From assembly GCA_905147135.1 (NCBI GenBank), contig LR990060.1:2620001-2684000 (forward strand): a DNA stretch of 64,000 nt. Direction: 5' to 3'. Of this stretch, positions 41,491 to 52,012 are shown piece by piece; positions within the stretch are counted from its first letter, which is position 1, and each line of letters begins with the position of its first letter. The translations under genes were made by a program, and so were the position numbers. Below the pieces are notes generated by a model. It did no database searches. It was not told the DNA's origin and worked only from the letters and a program-made list of their open reading frames with translations. The DNA comes from Blastobasis lacticolella (Eukaryota; Arthropoda; Insecta; Lepidoptera; Blastobasidae).

Positions 41491-42194
41491 TATTTAAGTG
41501 TTAAGGTAACTGCATCATACCTCAACCCCACCTGTACCCCACCCGTGCCCCTACTGTGCCCCTACTAAAAACTAATATCAAAATCGGTCCGCAATTGACG
41601 AAAATTTCAAGGAACACACGTACCTACAATAAAAGAACATTCAATCGAAATAAGAATCTTCTCATTTTTTTATGTAAATTCTACTATACTACAAATATAT
41701 TATATCGATAAACAAACATAATTTATCGATAAGGTCGGTTCATGTGCACAGCACTAGATTGGGCGCAAGGTGTCCTTGAGCGCGGGTGAATATTTTTCGT
41801 AAAATATTGATAAATACAAGGGTTTTAGACTTAACGGTGATACGAATCACTCCTTTTGTTTTAGAAGTCTGTTAGCTTCTTGCTCGCAATTAACTATTGC
41901 GCAAGATGGCATATTTTTAACATTTTAGGCACAGGTTTTTATGATGCGCACTCCGTTGAATTCCGCAAGAGACTGACGGCGCGTTCGCGCCTTTTAAAGG
42001 AAATTAGCCCATTTGCGCATAGTTGTGGCGCGACTGCACCGCCTACTTAGCTTTTCTAACTATTTATTTATTTTTCTATGTAATATACGAAAGGGGAGAT
42101 GAGGTGAGTGTACTCACTACACATGAACGCTAGCCACCTACACAAAAAGAGTTAACAATTAGGCCACCGACGCTCCACGCGAGAGTTTTTAAAT
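41491..42194. other. No gene seen
   Basis: Intergenic; a SINE-A head scrap (GGCCACCGACGCTCC) at 42161-42175. Confidence 0.35.
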
Positions 42195-42460
42195 AATTAT
42201 CATCATTATGAACACCCATAACAGTCCACTGCAGGAGTAAGGGCCTCCTACGAAAGGAAGTGTTATTGCTATTATCTCTACGCTCGGCAGGCGGGTTGGA
42301 GATCGCAGTGTTATAAATATAACAATGGGAGACGCTGCTGCCCATTCCCAGCCTACGGAGGCTAGATCTTTTTAGCCTCGCAAAATTAGTCGCCTTGTAC
42401 GACACTCACGAGTTCAAGGGGTTGGTGCTATTCTTCTCTGCCAGACACCACACGGCCAAG
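42195..42460 (-). repeat. Family B copy
   Basis: ATCATCATTATGAACACCCA to CCAGACACCACACGGCCAAG. Confidence 0.85.
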
Positions 42461-43940
42461 TTTTTCAATCTAGAGCTATAATTAGATTACCAACCATGAA
42501 ACTGGGTATAGGGGTTATCAGGGCGAAGTGTAGCTAACCGCACAGTAGGAAAACGTCTCCAATGGACCCACCGTAACCCCACCGTAGCCCAACCGTAGCC
42601 CCATCTGTCCACGATTTTAGTTTGAACTATGCACGTAGAAATATCGTCCGGTATTTCTAGAGATCAAATGTTTTGGGAAGACACAAAAAGGTCGCGCATG
42701 AAAGTGTATAATTAACCTGGTGACATGGGGGTGGGTCAAAATGACTTCCCGTGTTTTAAATTACCTATAGTTTAGAAACTATAAAGGCAACGTCACTGTT
42801 CTTAGTAGCTACTCAGGAGCTCAGAAGTTTTTCAGTTTCTTTAACTGGTGTTGACACGATCTAAGACAAGGGCCGCTCACGGTGTGAACCATACGATCTC
42901 AAAATAAAAAAAAGGGTAATTTTGACCCCTCCCAATTACCAATTAGTATCGCCATTTTTTCCTAAGTAATTTTCATTAAATTTCCTATGTAATTTGTATT
43001 TTGCAGATTTTATTAAAATTTTATCATTTACTTTATAAGATACAATGTTGAAGACTATTGATGCGGTATTAAAAATTCAAGTGTGAATATTTTAAAGTAA
43101 ACCCAATTACCTTAATTATTGTCCGTGCTTTTTTAAACCTTCATTACAGTGATTGAAGAATTGTACTAATAAATAGTTAGTTAAGTTATACTTTTGAAGA
43201 AAACTACGAAATATACTCGTAAAAATAACGATTGACTTGGAATAAACATAGGATCAGAATGACCCCTCGTCCACATCAATTTCCTACCCTCACGACGCCG
43301 GATTAAAGAAAATTACATACATACACATGTCCGTATCCCATAGAGGTAGGAAGAGACAACCGGATTAACAAAATATCCCCTTATAATCACACGAGATTGT
43401 GCAAATGGCGAACTTTGAGAACTCCATAACATAGAGTTAATTAACCCGTAACTCACTAAGTAGTTGATCAACACTTGTGTCTCAATTAATTAATTAAATA
43501 GCTAACACAAGATAAGGGCAACATATCTACGCTTAAACATCGATACTTATCTTTCCACTCTGTCAAGTGCATATGTTATCTGATAATACTAGTCTAGATC
43601 TAGGTCTAGACGTACAGGATCGTATTCGGGCAAATGTGAAGATTCTGGCTGAATCCTTCACCAATGCGGAGGAGTGATTTGTTCAATCATTCCCGTTGTC
43701 CCCTAAATGTTGTCCCCCAATCTATCATATCGATATTAGCTCTGAATTGGTATAAGGTTTTAAAGAGGCGTACAAAAATAAAGAAATAGTTCTGGCACGC
43801 AGCGACACAAAATAAAAACTGCCCTCGTACGGGTGCACTATTTGGTCTCAAAAACAAAAACCTTTTGTTGATGATTGGCATTGTTAGTTTTTAGCATGGA
43901 ACAGAAATAAAAACAATTCCGTTGTATTAATTGAGTTTAT
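42461..43940. other. No gene seen
   Basis: Long AT-rich stretch without convincing ORF, exon or repeat. Plus-strand CCCACCGTAACCCCACCGTA-type direct repeats at 42568-42603. Confidence 0.35.
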
Positions 43941-43944
43941 CGCG

Positions 43945-44112
43945 ACAGACGCGGAAGGCCCATGAAGCGGTGGATTGACATCGCCGAGTCTGATGCGAGA
44001 GCCAATGGCTTACGACGCGAGGATGTCCAAGACCGGGCGAAATGAAGAAAAATAAGTCTGAAAACGGAACTTGGCAAAAGCTGGGACTGACCGCTCGGAT
44101 GATGATGATGAC
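43945..44112 (+). pseudogene. LINE-H polymerase C-terminus and tail
   Basis: RRGRPMKRWIDIAESDARAN then GLRREDVQDRAK, tail GACCGCTCGGATGATGATGA. Other copies: 44345 (minus), 59073 (minus), and inside the three long arms. Confidence 0.6.
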
Positions 44113-44344
44113 GTTATTAAATTCCCAACGATTTACGAGCGATTTTGACTTTCGATTATGGCAAGTAAAACACCAGTTCCTTAGTATTGTAAAAAAAATG
44201 TTGCACGAAGTTTACATGTATGTTTATGATATAATGTACAAATTAACAGTTTTTATTTTTTTCTCCTGTACTTGAGCTACATAACCTAGCTTGTGGCCAA
44301 ATTTCATAATTGTGGTTATCAGCAAATATCTTATATGTTTTGAT

Positions 44345-44478
44345 AAAGTTGCACTCATTCTTCTCCATTTCGCCCGGTCTTCGACATACTCTCGTCGTAA
44401 ACCGTTGGCTTTCGCATTCAACTCAGCTATGTCAATCCATCGCTTCTTACATGAGCGACCATGATCCAGTATTTGGCA
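44345..44478 (-). repeat. LINE-H fragment plus SINE-A scrap
   Basis: Antisense of KRWIDIAELNAKANGLRREY and so on to 44455, then 22 bases of SINE-A body (CCATGATCCAGTATTTGGCA) before a LINE copy begins. Confidence 0.55.
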
Positions 44479-45110
44479 GTTCCAAGGAACACCCCTTTCC
44501 ACCTCAAAAAGTAACGGGATCCTTGGTGCCGACATATCGGATAGCGTGCGGTTCCGGAGTCACCTGGAAGATAAAGGCAAAAGGGCCTCGAAAAAACTAA
44601 AAGTGCTTAACCGGTCCAAGCGATACATCGCACCAGGGCAGCGCCTGCTGCTGTACAAGGCACAGGTGCGGCCTCATATGGAGTATTGTTCCCATCGTTG
44701 GGCTGGCGAAACCGACCTGCTTAATTCTCGCGCGCGCCTCCAAGAAAGAACCAAGTTAGTCTAACCGAAGAGACTCTGACTTTCTATGTTTATTCTATTG
44801 GCTGTAGAATGGGGATTGTTCTGAGGAACTTTTTGATCTGGTGCCCACAGCACAATTCCGCCATCGCACAACCCACCATGGGCTGGGTATTCATTCCCGC
44901 TACGGACACCTTTTGACGATGCGGATGTGGAATGAGCTCCTAGCCACAGTGTTTCAATTGGACTCTGACATGGGATCGTTCAAGAGGTATATTAGAGGCG
45001 GGCAATGCATTGGTAACCCCTAGTGTTGTTGATGTCTATAGGCGGCGGTGACAATCGTCCATCAAGTGGCCTACTTGCCTATTTGTCTGCTGCATAACAT
45101 AAAAATAGAA
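44479..45110 (+). pseudogene. Decayed 3' half of the Jockey-like LINE
   Basis: Parallels 25111-25840 of the better copy: RFRSHLEDKGKRASKKLKVL, YIAPGQRLLLYKAQVRPHME, then deletions, then MRMWNELLATVFQLDSDMGS and the 3' end ATCAAGTGGCCTACTTGCCT. Several frameshifts and internal deletions. Confidence 0.75.
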
Positions 45111-45117
45111 AACAAAC

Positions 45118-45392
45118 AAAAGGATTAGATAATTGCAGTGGATGAACTGCCATCTGACCTCCGTGACCCTGTTAACATGGGTTCCGCACCAGATTGAATC
45201 ATGGTTACACATTCAGTCGCCTGTCGGTCGGTTTCATTTCGATATTCTTTCGCACGTACGAGCATCGGCTAGTAATTAACTTATATACATGACTAAGAAA
45301 AAAATCATTGGTACATGGCTGCACTGGAGTTCGAACCCAAAACCTCTAACGAGTCGGACCCCTCAACCACTAAGCCACTTTCAACTTCCTTT
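45118..45392 (-). repeat. SINE-A copy, tail truncated
   Basis: GATTAGATAATTGCAGTGGA to CAACCACTAAGCCACTTTC. Lacks the conserved 3' end. Confidence 0.8.
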
Positions 45393-45419
45393 ATACCTTA
45401 GCTTATATACCAGTATAAT

Positions 45420-45597
45420 GAAAGGCTACACTCATTCTACGCGTCAATAGCCTCCCACAAGGTGGACCGACGACCTGCTAAATATTGCATGTACCAGCTG
45501 GATGCGGAAAGCACAGGAACGTGCCGCCGTGGAGATCTCTGGGAGAGACCTATGCCCAGCAGTGGGCGTCTTCTGGCTGATATGATGATAATGACTG
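45420..45597 (+). pseudogene. RTE-type LINE 3' end
   Basis: Encodes WTDDLLNIACTSWMRKAQER then a decayed DLCPAVGVFWL end and TGATATGATGATAATGA tail; same family as 21506-21841. Confidence 0.6.
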
Positions 45598-45930
45598 GAG
45601 ACCCATGATGGGGAACCGTTACTTTGTCAGTGGAGGGGCCAAGCATTATCCTATTTCTTGCCAGAGCAACGTGTCCCGGGGTTGAAACGCATTGGTGATA
45701 CCCCTGGAGTTGCTAATGTACAGGCAGCTGTCACCACATTTTGTCAGGTGGCCGCTAGCCTGTTTCTCTGCTGAAGAATCGTAGCTAGTCTAATAAAATA
45801 CCATATTTATTTGAAAGTAATTGAATTTTTATTTAAATATTTTCTTCTGACCTTTTCTCTTCATTAACCAGGGATAACCTTGGTATAACTTATTATAAAA
45901 TTGCATGACCATAAAAATTATAAGGCACAA

Positions 45931-46159
45931 CTCAAACCAAGGAGACAGGCATGACTCGGACATGGACACTTTATCAACACCTTCAGGCACCGCCCTAATT
46001 GGCAACGGTCGTTCGACCGTAGTCGTGCGTGTATGGGCGGTTTTGAGGTCCTCTATTGGTCGGGCGACGTCCGTCGTTCGACCATGGTCGCACGATAGGA
46101 CAGCGCCTCAAAGCAAGGAGACAGGAACGACTCGGATATGGACACTCTATCAACACCTT
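45931..46159. repeat. 53-bp direct repeat flanking MITE K
   Basis: 45931-45983 and 46107-46159 are near-identical (CTCAAA-CAAGGAGACAGG ... ACTTTATCAACACCTT). MITE K lies exact between them. The other two arms have a single copy. Confidence 0.7.
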
Positions 46160-46544
46160 TCTTATGCGTACCACTCAGGATTCCATAGAGGTCGGTCAAG
46201 GCCTACCAGTGTTTCCTGATTTTCAAGCTTGAATAGGCTATTGTGTGAAACGTTTTCTCTTGTCATTTTCTCTTCAACAACATGGTGAATTGATCGTCGG
46301 AGGGTGTGATGGCGGAAGTGTCTGTGGCACAGTTCAACGGAAATTTCTCTGTTGTACAGACGTCAGTACAAACGAAGTCACTGAGTAGGATGCGAGAGCC
46401 AAAGGATTACTACCGCGAGGATGCTGAATCGGCCGAGTTACCTAGACGAGGAAGAGTAAGAAAGCGGAGTGACCGCTAGAATGCTGATGACAACGATGAC
46501 CGTTGTTCACGACCGGTCTTCTAGATCTGAATTGCACATTTTTG

Positions 46545-46661
46545 TCAGCCAAATGCAGCAGAATACTTTTTCTCCTTGTTGCTTTGTGTTACAATATAAT
46601 ATGTCAGTAGTGCAATTCCTAGCAATAATATTACAAAAATTATACGAAAGGCCCAACACAT
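46545..46661 (-). CDS. Membrane microprotein ORF, left-arm copy (38 aa)
   Basis: ATG at 46661, TGA at 46545. Begins MCWAFRIIFVILLLGIALLT and continues YYIVTQSNKEKKYS: one hydrophobic span (about residues 5-24) and a basic/polar C-terminus. Two other arm copies keep the same frame and layout. No family recognised; function unknown. Confidence 0.45.
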   Translation of the reverse strand: MCWAFRIIFVILLLGIALLTYYIVTQSNKEKKYSAAFG

Positions 46662-47167
46662 TGTTATAATATTTGGCTATCCAGATAGCTTTGTAAGACC
46701 AAACTAGTTTCTGAAAAACTTCGTCAATAGTGCTTATATCCGTAGTTTATCTTGAAACTTGTAGTCGATTTTTAAGTCAAATGTACTTTACATAGACTTC
46801 GGTTTGTGAGTATTGGATGTTCTGAAGCGCTGCTATATCCAGCTATTCCTTAGTCAGTCCTTTTATGTTACAATGAGTCGTTGATTGAGTAGTCCCAGAT
46901 CTTTAAACAAAATATTAGGTTCAGTATTCTTCAAATTCTTCGTCAATCTGATTTGAAATGTATGAAAAAACTGAAGTACCTAGTACTTAATCGGTATTGT
47001 TGTCACGAAAATATTTTCACAGTCACAAAAGACACAAAGTAACACAAATACTTGACTTCGCTCAGGAAATATAATGAAGATTATGGAAAAAATATGGAAA
47101 TTATTTACGTTTCCTATTTGTTGTCAAATGAAACGTAAGTCAAATATCAATGCCATAGAAAAACGAA

Positions 47168-47317
47168 AGCTATGATTACTACCTCTTTGGTCAGTAAATC
47201 CAATAGATATAAACCCTCTTTGATGTACATCTTTTTTTTTTCGATGTTCATGTGACAAAAGGATTTACATCAAAGAGGATTTATATCCTGACCAAAGAGT
47301 TAGCCAATCTCATAGCT
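47168..47317. repeat. Imperfect hairpin at the start of the RT gene
   Basis: 47168-47231 (AGCTATGATTACTACCTCTT ...) is the diverged inverse of 47262-47317, which is the beginning of the RT reading frame. A T-run and short loop separate them. Confidence 0.6.
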
Positions 47318-49682
47318 TTAAATAAAAAAGGAGGTGGTGTCAGGCCAATTGCCGTCGGCACTACGTACCGTCGCCTAGCAGCTAAACTTTGCTGTAAGAG
47401 CGCTGCCGAACAACTGGCCGCTTATTTTCAGCCAATTCAGCTGGGTTTTGGATCAAAGGGTGAGGCGGCGGTACATGCGCTGCGAACTTTTTTAATCAAC
47501 CAGGATTGTGAAGTGCTGCTGAAGGTGGATGTTAAAAATGCCTTCAACTCAGTCGATAGGGGCGCTTTGCTGACCCAAGTGCAATCAAAGTTACCCTCTA
47601 TATATGGGTTTTTATGGCAATGTTATAAAGAACCATCAAAACTCATATACAGGGATCACTTATTGCATTCTAGCGTTGGGTGCAGCAAGGTGACCCGCTC
47701 GGGCCGGCTGTCTTTGGTCTGGCGATCCACCCTATTTTAGAGAAACAGAAATCCAAATTTAATGTTTGGTACCTGGACGATGGAACCCTAAGTGGTAAAG
47801 CGACAACAGTGCTGGAGGATCTACAACTCCTGATTCGCGAATTTGGCGCTATTGGATTAGAGCTAAATTTAGCGAAGTGTGAGTTGTATATCCCAGACAC
47901 ATGTCCTGATAAAAGTACTATTGCGTCATTATTTAATACCCTGGCGCCAAACATCTCGTTTGTCAACAAGAGCACGCTTTATCTCCTAGGTGCCCCAATT
48001 TTCGACGAATCTTTTCCCCCTTTGTTGACCTTAAATTCAAAACTTTACAGCAGTGTCGGATCGCCTTCAGCATATTAGTACCCACATGCTTTCACTACAC
48101 ATATTATCGGGTTTGTTACCACGGTTAGTATTGTTTTTACCTCGATATTTCGACGCAGTTGCATGCGTCATGGTCACGAGTTGACTGGTGCCGCTGTGTG
48201 AAGTCGCTCCTAAGGACAGACATATCGGTCCACCCTCTTTCGGATTCGACGATTACCCTCACTTTGAACTCTCGAACCACTACCATTGTTACTCGCTTGA
48301 TCAAGGGTGGACCGATATGTCTGTCCTTAGGAGCGACTTCACACAGCGGCACCAGTCAACTCGTGACCATGACGCATGCAACTGCGTCGAAATATCGAGG
48401 TAAAAACAATACTAACCGTGGTAACAAACCCGATAATATGTGTAGTGAAAGTGTAGTGAATAACCACGAAAGTCTTAAAACCTATAGTACCCACATGGCC
48501 TATGTCATTCTACGATTTTGCCTCTTTGTCCCCCAGTTTACATATGTTTTACGGTGCTGTCAGTCATGGAAACATCCTGATTTACTTTTTCGACTCCACA
48601 GCACTATTAAACAATCATTAACGATGTTCCTAAATTTAAATTTCGATGACAATGCTTGGGCCCAGGCCTTTCTACCCATCAGGTTTCGTGGTCTGGGCAT
48701 CAGAAAAATTTCAAGTATTTCTTTACCTGCTTTTCTGTCCTATGTACACTGCACGTGTATGTTGGTAGATAAGATTTTGGGCACGTCTACCAACGCGTGT
48801 GAGGTGGCATATATGACAGAGGCCAGGAATTCATGGACTTTAGCTTGCCCGAGCACTGAATATCCGTCTACCCCTTCGTCACAGAAACTGTGGGACGAGC
48901 CGCTCTGCAGGTTGGTGCGGGATAATCTGGTTAATACGTCAACCGATCCTGCAGTGCGTGCCCGCCTCCTAGCTGTCGGCGAATGGGAGTCAGGTCTATG
49001 GCTTCAGACACTTTCATCATGCACCATTAGCACCCTGCTGGATAGTTCTATATTTAGAGTTGCCACGGCCCTTCGCCTTGGTGTCCCCTTCGTGGCCCGT
49101 CATGAATGCAGTTGTGGCCATGCAGTGTCACAACTTGGGCATCACGGGTTGTCGTGTTGCAGGAGCGCCGGGCGCTTTTCACGGCATGCAGAACTGAACG
49201 ACATCATCCACCGGGCCTTTACCACTGCTGGTTTTCCCGCCATCCTGGAACCAAATGGACTGGCGAGAGACGACGGAAAAAGGCCCGACGGTATGACACT
49301 CGTGCCTTGGAAGATGGGTCGGTCTTTGGTTTGGGACGCTACCTGCGTCGATACCCTTGCACCGTCACATATTCCATCCACGAGTGTCAATGCCGGTTCC
49401 GCTGCCGCTTCGGCAGAAAATTTCAAACGGCGCAAATATGCTGGCCTCAGCGGAGATCATCTATTTGCGCCGTTTGGCGTAGAAACGCTTGGGCCGTGGG
49501 GACCAGGCGCTCATACTCTCTTCAAAGAGTTGTCTAAGCGCCTGGTTAACACTTCGCATGACCAAAAGGCTGGCCAATACCTTGGCCAAAGGATTAGCCT
49601 CGCGATACAGCGAGGCAATGCGGCCAGCCTTTTGGGAACCATTCCTGTAACAAGGGACTTGGGGCAAGTATTTTATTTGTAA
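47252..49682 (+). pseudogene. Reverse transcriptase with restriction-like C-terminal domain, disrupted
   Basis: RT blocks: GGGVRPIAVGTTYRRLAAKL, IQLGFGSKGEAAVHALRTF, block A LLKVDVKNAFNSVDR, block B QQGDPLGPAVFGLAIHP, block C VWYLDDGTL, block D IGLELNLAKCEL. Downstream (48500-49682): HECSCG then GHHGLSC, a CCHC-like knuckle, and KRPDGMTLVPWKMGRSLVWD, resembling the PD-(D/E)XK nuclease of site-specific LINEs. Breaks: a one-base frameshift near 47685, another near 48050, and a 396-bp insertion (48089-48484). Polyadenylation-like AATAAA follows at about 49755. The exact clade is not assigned. Confidence 0.7.
48089..48484 (+). mobile_element. Fold-back insertion with perfect 148-bp arms
   Basis: Arms 48089-48236 and 48304-48451 are exact reverse complements with a 67-bp loop. 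A 33-bp extension on the right only (48452-48484, ends GTCTTAAAACCTA). TAGTACCCACATG occurs at 48076-48088 and 48485-48497 as a 13-bp target duplication. Interrupts the RT gene. Confidence 0.85.
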
Positions 49683-50113
49683 ATATTATTTTATAATTTA
49701 GTATTAGCTTTATTTAATTTATTTCCGTCATGTAAATATTTCTTTTAACGTAAATAAAATAAATCTGAGTAGGTTATAGTCTTTGTTTTTTGCATTAATA
49801 TTTGACACAATAATAGATAATTTGACAAGAAATAGGAAACATCGTAAATAATTTCCAACTTATTTCCATTATCTTCATTATATTTCCTAAGGCAAGTCAA
49901 GTATTAATGTTATTTTGTGTGTTTTATTACTGTGAAAGTATTTTCGAGATAACTTAAGTACTAGGCAGTACTAGGTACTTCAGCTTTTTCTATACATTTC
50001 GAATCTGACTCAACCAATGAGAATTTGAAGAATATTTTACCAAATATTTAGTTGGAAGATCTGAGAACGCTCAATCAGTGACTAATAGTTACATAAAATA
50101 ACCAAGCTAAGGA

Positions 50114-50227
50114 ATGGCTGGACATAGCAGTGCTTCAGAACATCCAATACTCGCAAACCGAAGTCCTTGTACAGTAACATTTGATTTGAAAATCGAGTAC
50201 AAGTTTCATGACAAACGACGGATTTAA
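50114..50227 (+). CDS. Small upstream ORF of the arm (37 aa)
   Basis: MAGHSSASEHPILANRSPCT and 17 more residues. The third copy has the same first 18 residues but ends at 24 (53037-53111); the left arm has lost the ATG (ATA). The DNA is strongly conserved but the frame is not, so coding is doubtful. Confidence 0.2.
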   Translation: MAGHSSASEHPILANRSPCTVTFDLKIEYKFHDKRRI

Positions 50228-50299
50228 GCAACATTGACGAAGTGTTTCAGATAAAAGTTAGACATTACAAAGCTATCTGGATAGCTAAATATTATAACC

Positions 50300-50425
50300 A
50301 TGTGTTATATGCCATGGGCATTTCGAATAATGTTTGTAATGTTTCTGCTAGGAATTGCACTACTGACATACTATGTTGTGGCACAAAGCAAGAAGAAGAA
50401 AATATATTCTACGCCACTCCGCTGA
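50300..50425 (+). CDS. Membrane microprotein ORF, right-arm copy (41 aa)
   Basis: MCYMPWAFRIMFVMFLLGIA then LLTYYVVAQSKKKKIYS. Same layout as the left copy with three extra codons near the start; hydrophobic span then basic tail. Confidence 0.45.
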   Translation: MCYMPWAFRIMFVMFLLGIALLTYYVVAQSKKKKIYSTPLR

Positions 50426-50970
50426 CAATAATTCGCAATTCAGACTGAGGAGATCGCTCTTGAACAACAGTCATCGTCGTTATCAGCATTCTAGCGGTCA
50501 ATCCCGGCGTCTGCCAGGGTTCGCTTTCTTACTCTGCCTCCTCTAGGTCATTCGGCCGATTCAGCATCCTCGCGGTAGTAAGCCTTTGGCTCTCGCATCC
50601 TATTCAGCGACTTTTATTCATTGCGTATTGTCGAGCGTCTATACTACAGAGAATATTCCGTGGAACTGTTTAGTTTGGTGTCACAGTCACTTTTCCGCCA
50701 TCACACCCTCTGGCGATCACTTCACCAAGTTGATGAAGAGAAAATGACAAAAGAAAACGTTTCACACAATAGCCTATTCAAGCTTGAAAATCAGGAAGCA
50801 CTGGCAGTCCTCGACTGATCTTACAAATTACAGGCATGAGGTATTTCATCTTAGTCCTCACAGTGACTGCAACCTAAATGTAGGAATTGTAGATGTTATG
50901 GGCGACAGTTACTATTTACCATCAGGTGGGCTGTCTGCTCGTTTGTCACTGAGTAGCATAAAAAAACTGT

Positions 50971-51338
50971 GTTGATGGAGTGCCCATGTCCGAGTCATCG
51001 ATGTCTCATTGGTTTGCCTTATATTTTTTGTGCCCATGAATTTTATGATAAGTTATTTTGCTTAAGTTTTATACCTGGTTAATGAAGAGGAAAGAACATG
51101 AGAAAACATTTAAATTAAAACTCAATTGCTTTAAATCAATGTGGTATTTTATTCAACTGGCTTCGATTCATCATCAGGCAAACATCAGGTAACCGATGCC
51201 TGTACACACAGACATAACAGACTAAACACAAATCACAAATATTCCCTGTTCGCTCACTCTACAATGATTATGAATCTTGCTATCCCGTTTTTTCGACAAT
51301 ATTTAAATAAGCTCTAAGAAAAGCGCGCAATGTTTTGA
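50971..51338. other. Arm end and unique sequence
   Basis: The similarity to the other arms fades near 51172 (GGCTTCGATTCATCATCAGG). Beyond it no gene is seen up to the footprint at 51339. Confidence 0.35.
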
Positions 51339-51375
51339 ACGTTCGCATAGCCTCCGAAGGAGGCTATGACGTTCG
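51339..51375. mobile_element. Excision-like footprint of a CATAGCCTCC transposon
   Basis: ACGTTCG (51339-51345), CATAGCCTCC, a single G, AAGGAGGCTATG, then ACGTTCG again (51369-51375). The inner parts are the outermost 10 and 12 bases of the terminal repeats of the element at 31489-33102, and the 7-bp duplication length matches. Confidence 0.65.
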
Positions 51376-51524
51376 ACATGTTGCTCAAGCTATGCTCAAG
51401 CTAACAACGACCTGACGTTTCTTTTGAAACATCTGTGTAAATTTTATAATTTCCAAATAAAATTTAAAACAAATCATTTAAAAGTCGGTGTAATTTAGTG
51501 CACTTTATGTTGAAGCACAAAGTA

Positions 51525-52012
51525 TGAAAATACACCTGAATTATCTTTTCATCGGTAAGTAATTTCATTCGTGGTCGCGGCGATCGGGAATCATTTTTAG
51601 AAATTATGACAAAAATATGTATCGTAATAGTGTGAATTTACAATAATTGAAATGCTTTACCTTGAAACAACTTGCCATTAAAGATAGATTTAAAATTATT
51701 GGCAAATTGAGCAATATTTCGGTGTTCGCAAATATTTTGATGCTAACAGGGTCGGATTTAGTATTAATTGAAAAAAAAAAATTTTTTAATCTTGTAAATA
51801 GCGGTCCTCAATTTTATATGTATTAGTAAGGGTTTTATACCAAAAATGTACCTAAATTACATTTTATGAAACATCTTAACGAATTAATCGTGTATTTACG
51901 TTTAATTACATTTATTTGTTTTTCTCGGTTTCCTAAAGACCAAACATGGCGATGTCTGGGTTGCAAATTGGAAGCGTTGCGTAAATATTTTGAAGAACAA
52001 GATAATAAGTAG
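51525..52012 (+). CDS. Possible two-exon small gene (34 aa)
   Basis: Exon 1 51525-51555 (MKIHLNYLFI plus one base) meets a perfect donor GTAAGT at 51556; exon 2 51939-52012 follows a strong polypyrimidine acceptor (TTTTTCTCGGTTTCCTAAAG). Phases match; the second exon encodes QTWRCLGCKLEALRKYFEEQ then DNK and TAG. The splice sites are good, the product very short. It could also be the start of a longer transcript with other exons. No family recognised. Confidence 0.35.

Larger units (their letters stand above)
45600..47150 (-). repeat. Left arm of long inverted repeat (about 1.5 kb)
   Basis: On the minus strand it aligns along most of its length with 49793-51172 and with 52655-54370. Order in sense direction: AT-rich leader, a short ORF region (ASEHPILTNRS), a membrane microprotein ORF, a LINE-H scrap, LINE scraps, a stretch ending TTTAAATAAAAATTCAATT, and a family G tail (45600-45785). 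Divergence between arms looks like 15-20 percent by eye. MITE K (45986-46106) is inserted in this arm only. Confidence 0.7.
49793..51172 (+). repeat. Right arm of long inverted repeat
   Basis: Sense-orientation counterpart of the left arm. Contains two small ORFs (50114-50227, 50300-50425), a LINE-H scrap (50455-50600), a Jockey RT scrap (50621-50720, YYREYSVELFSLVSQSLFRH) and a family L copy (50826-50970). Confidence 0.7.
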
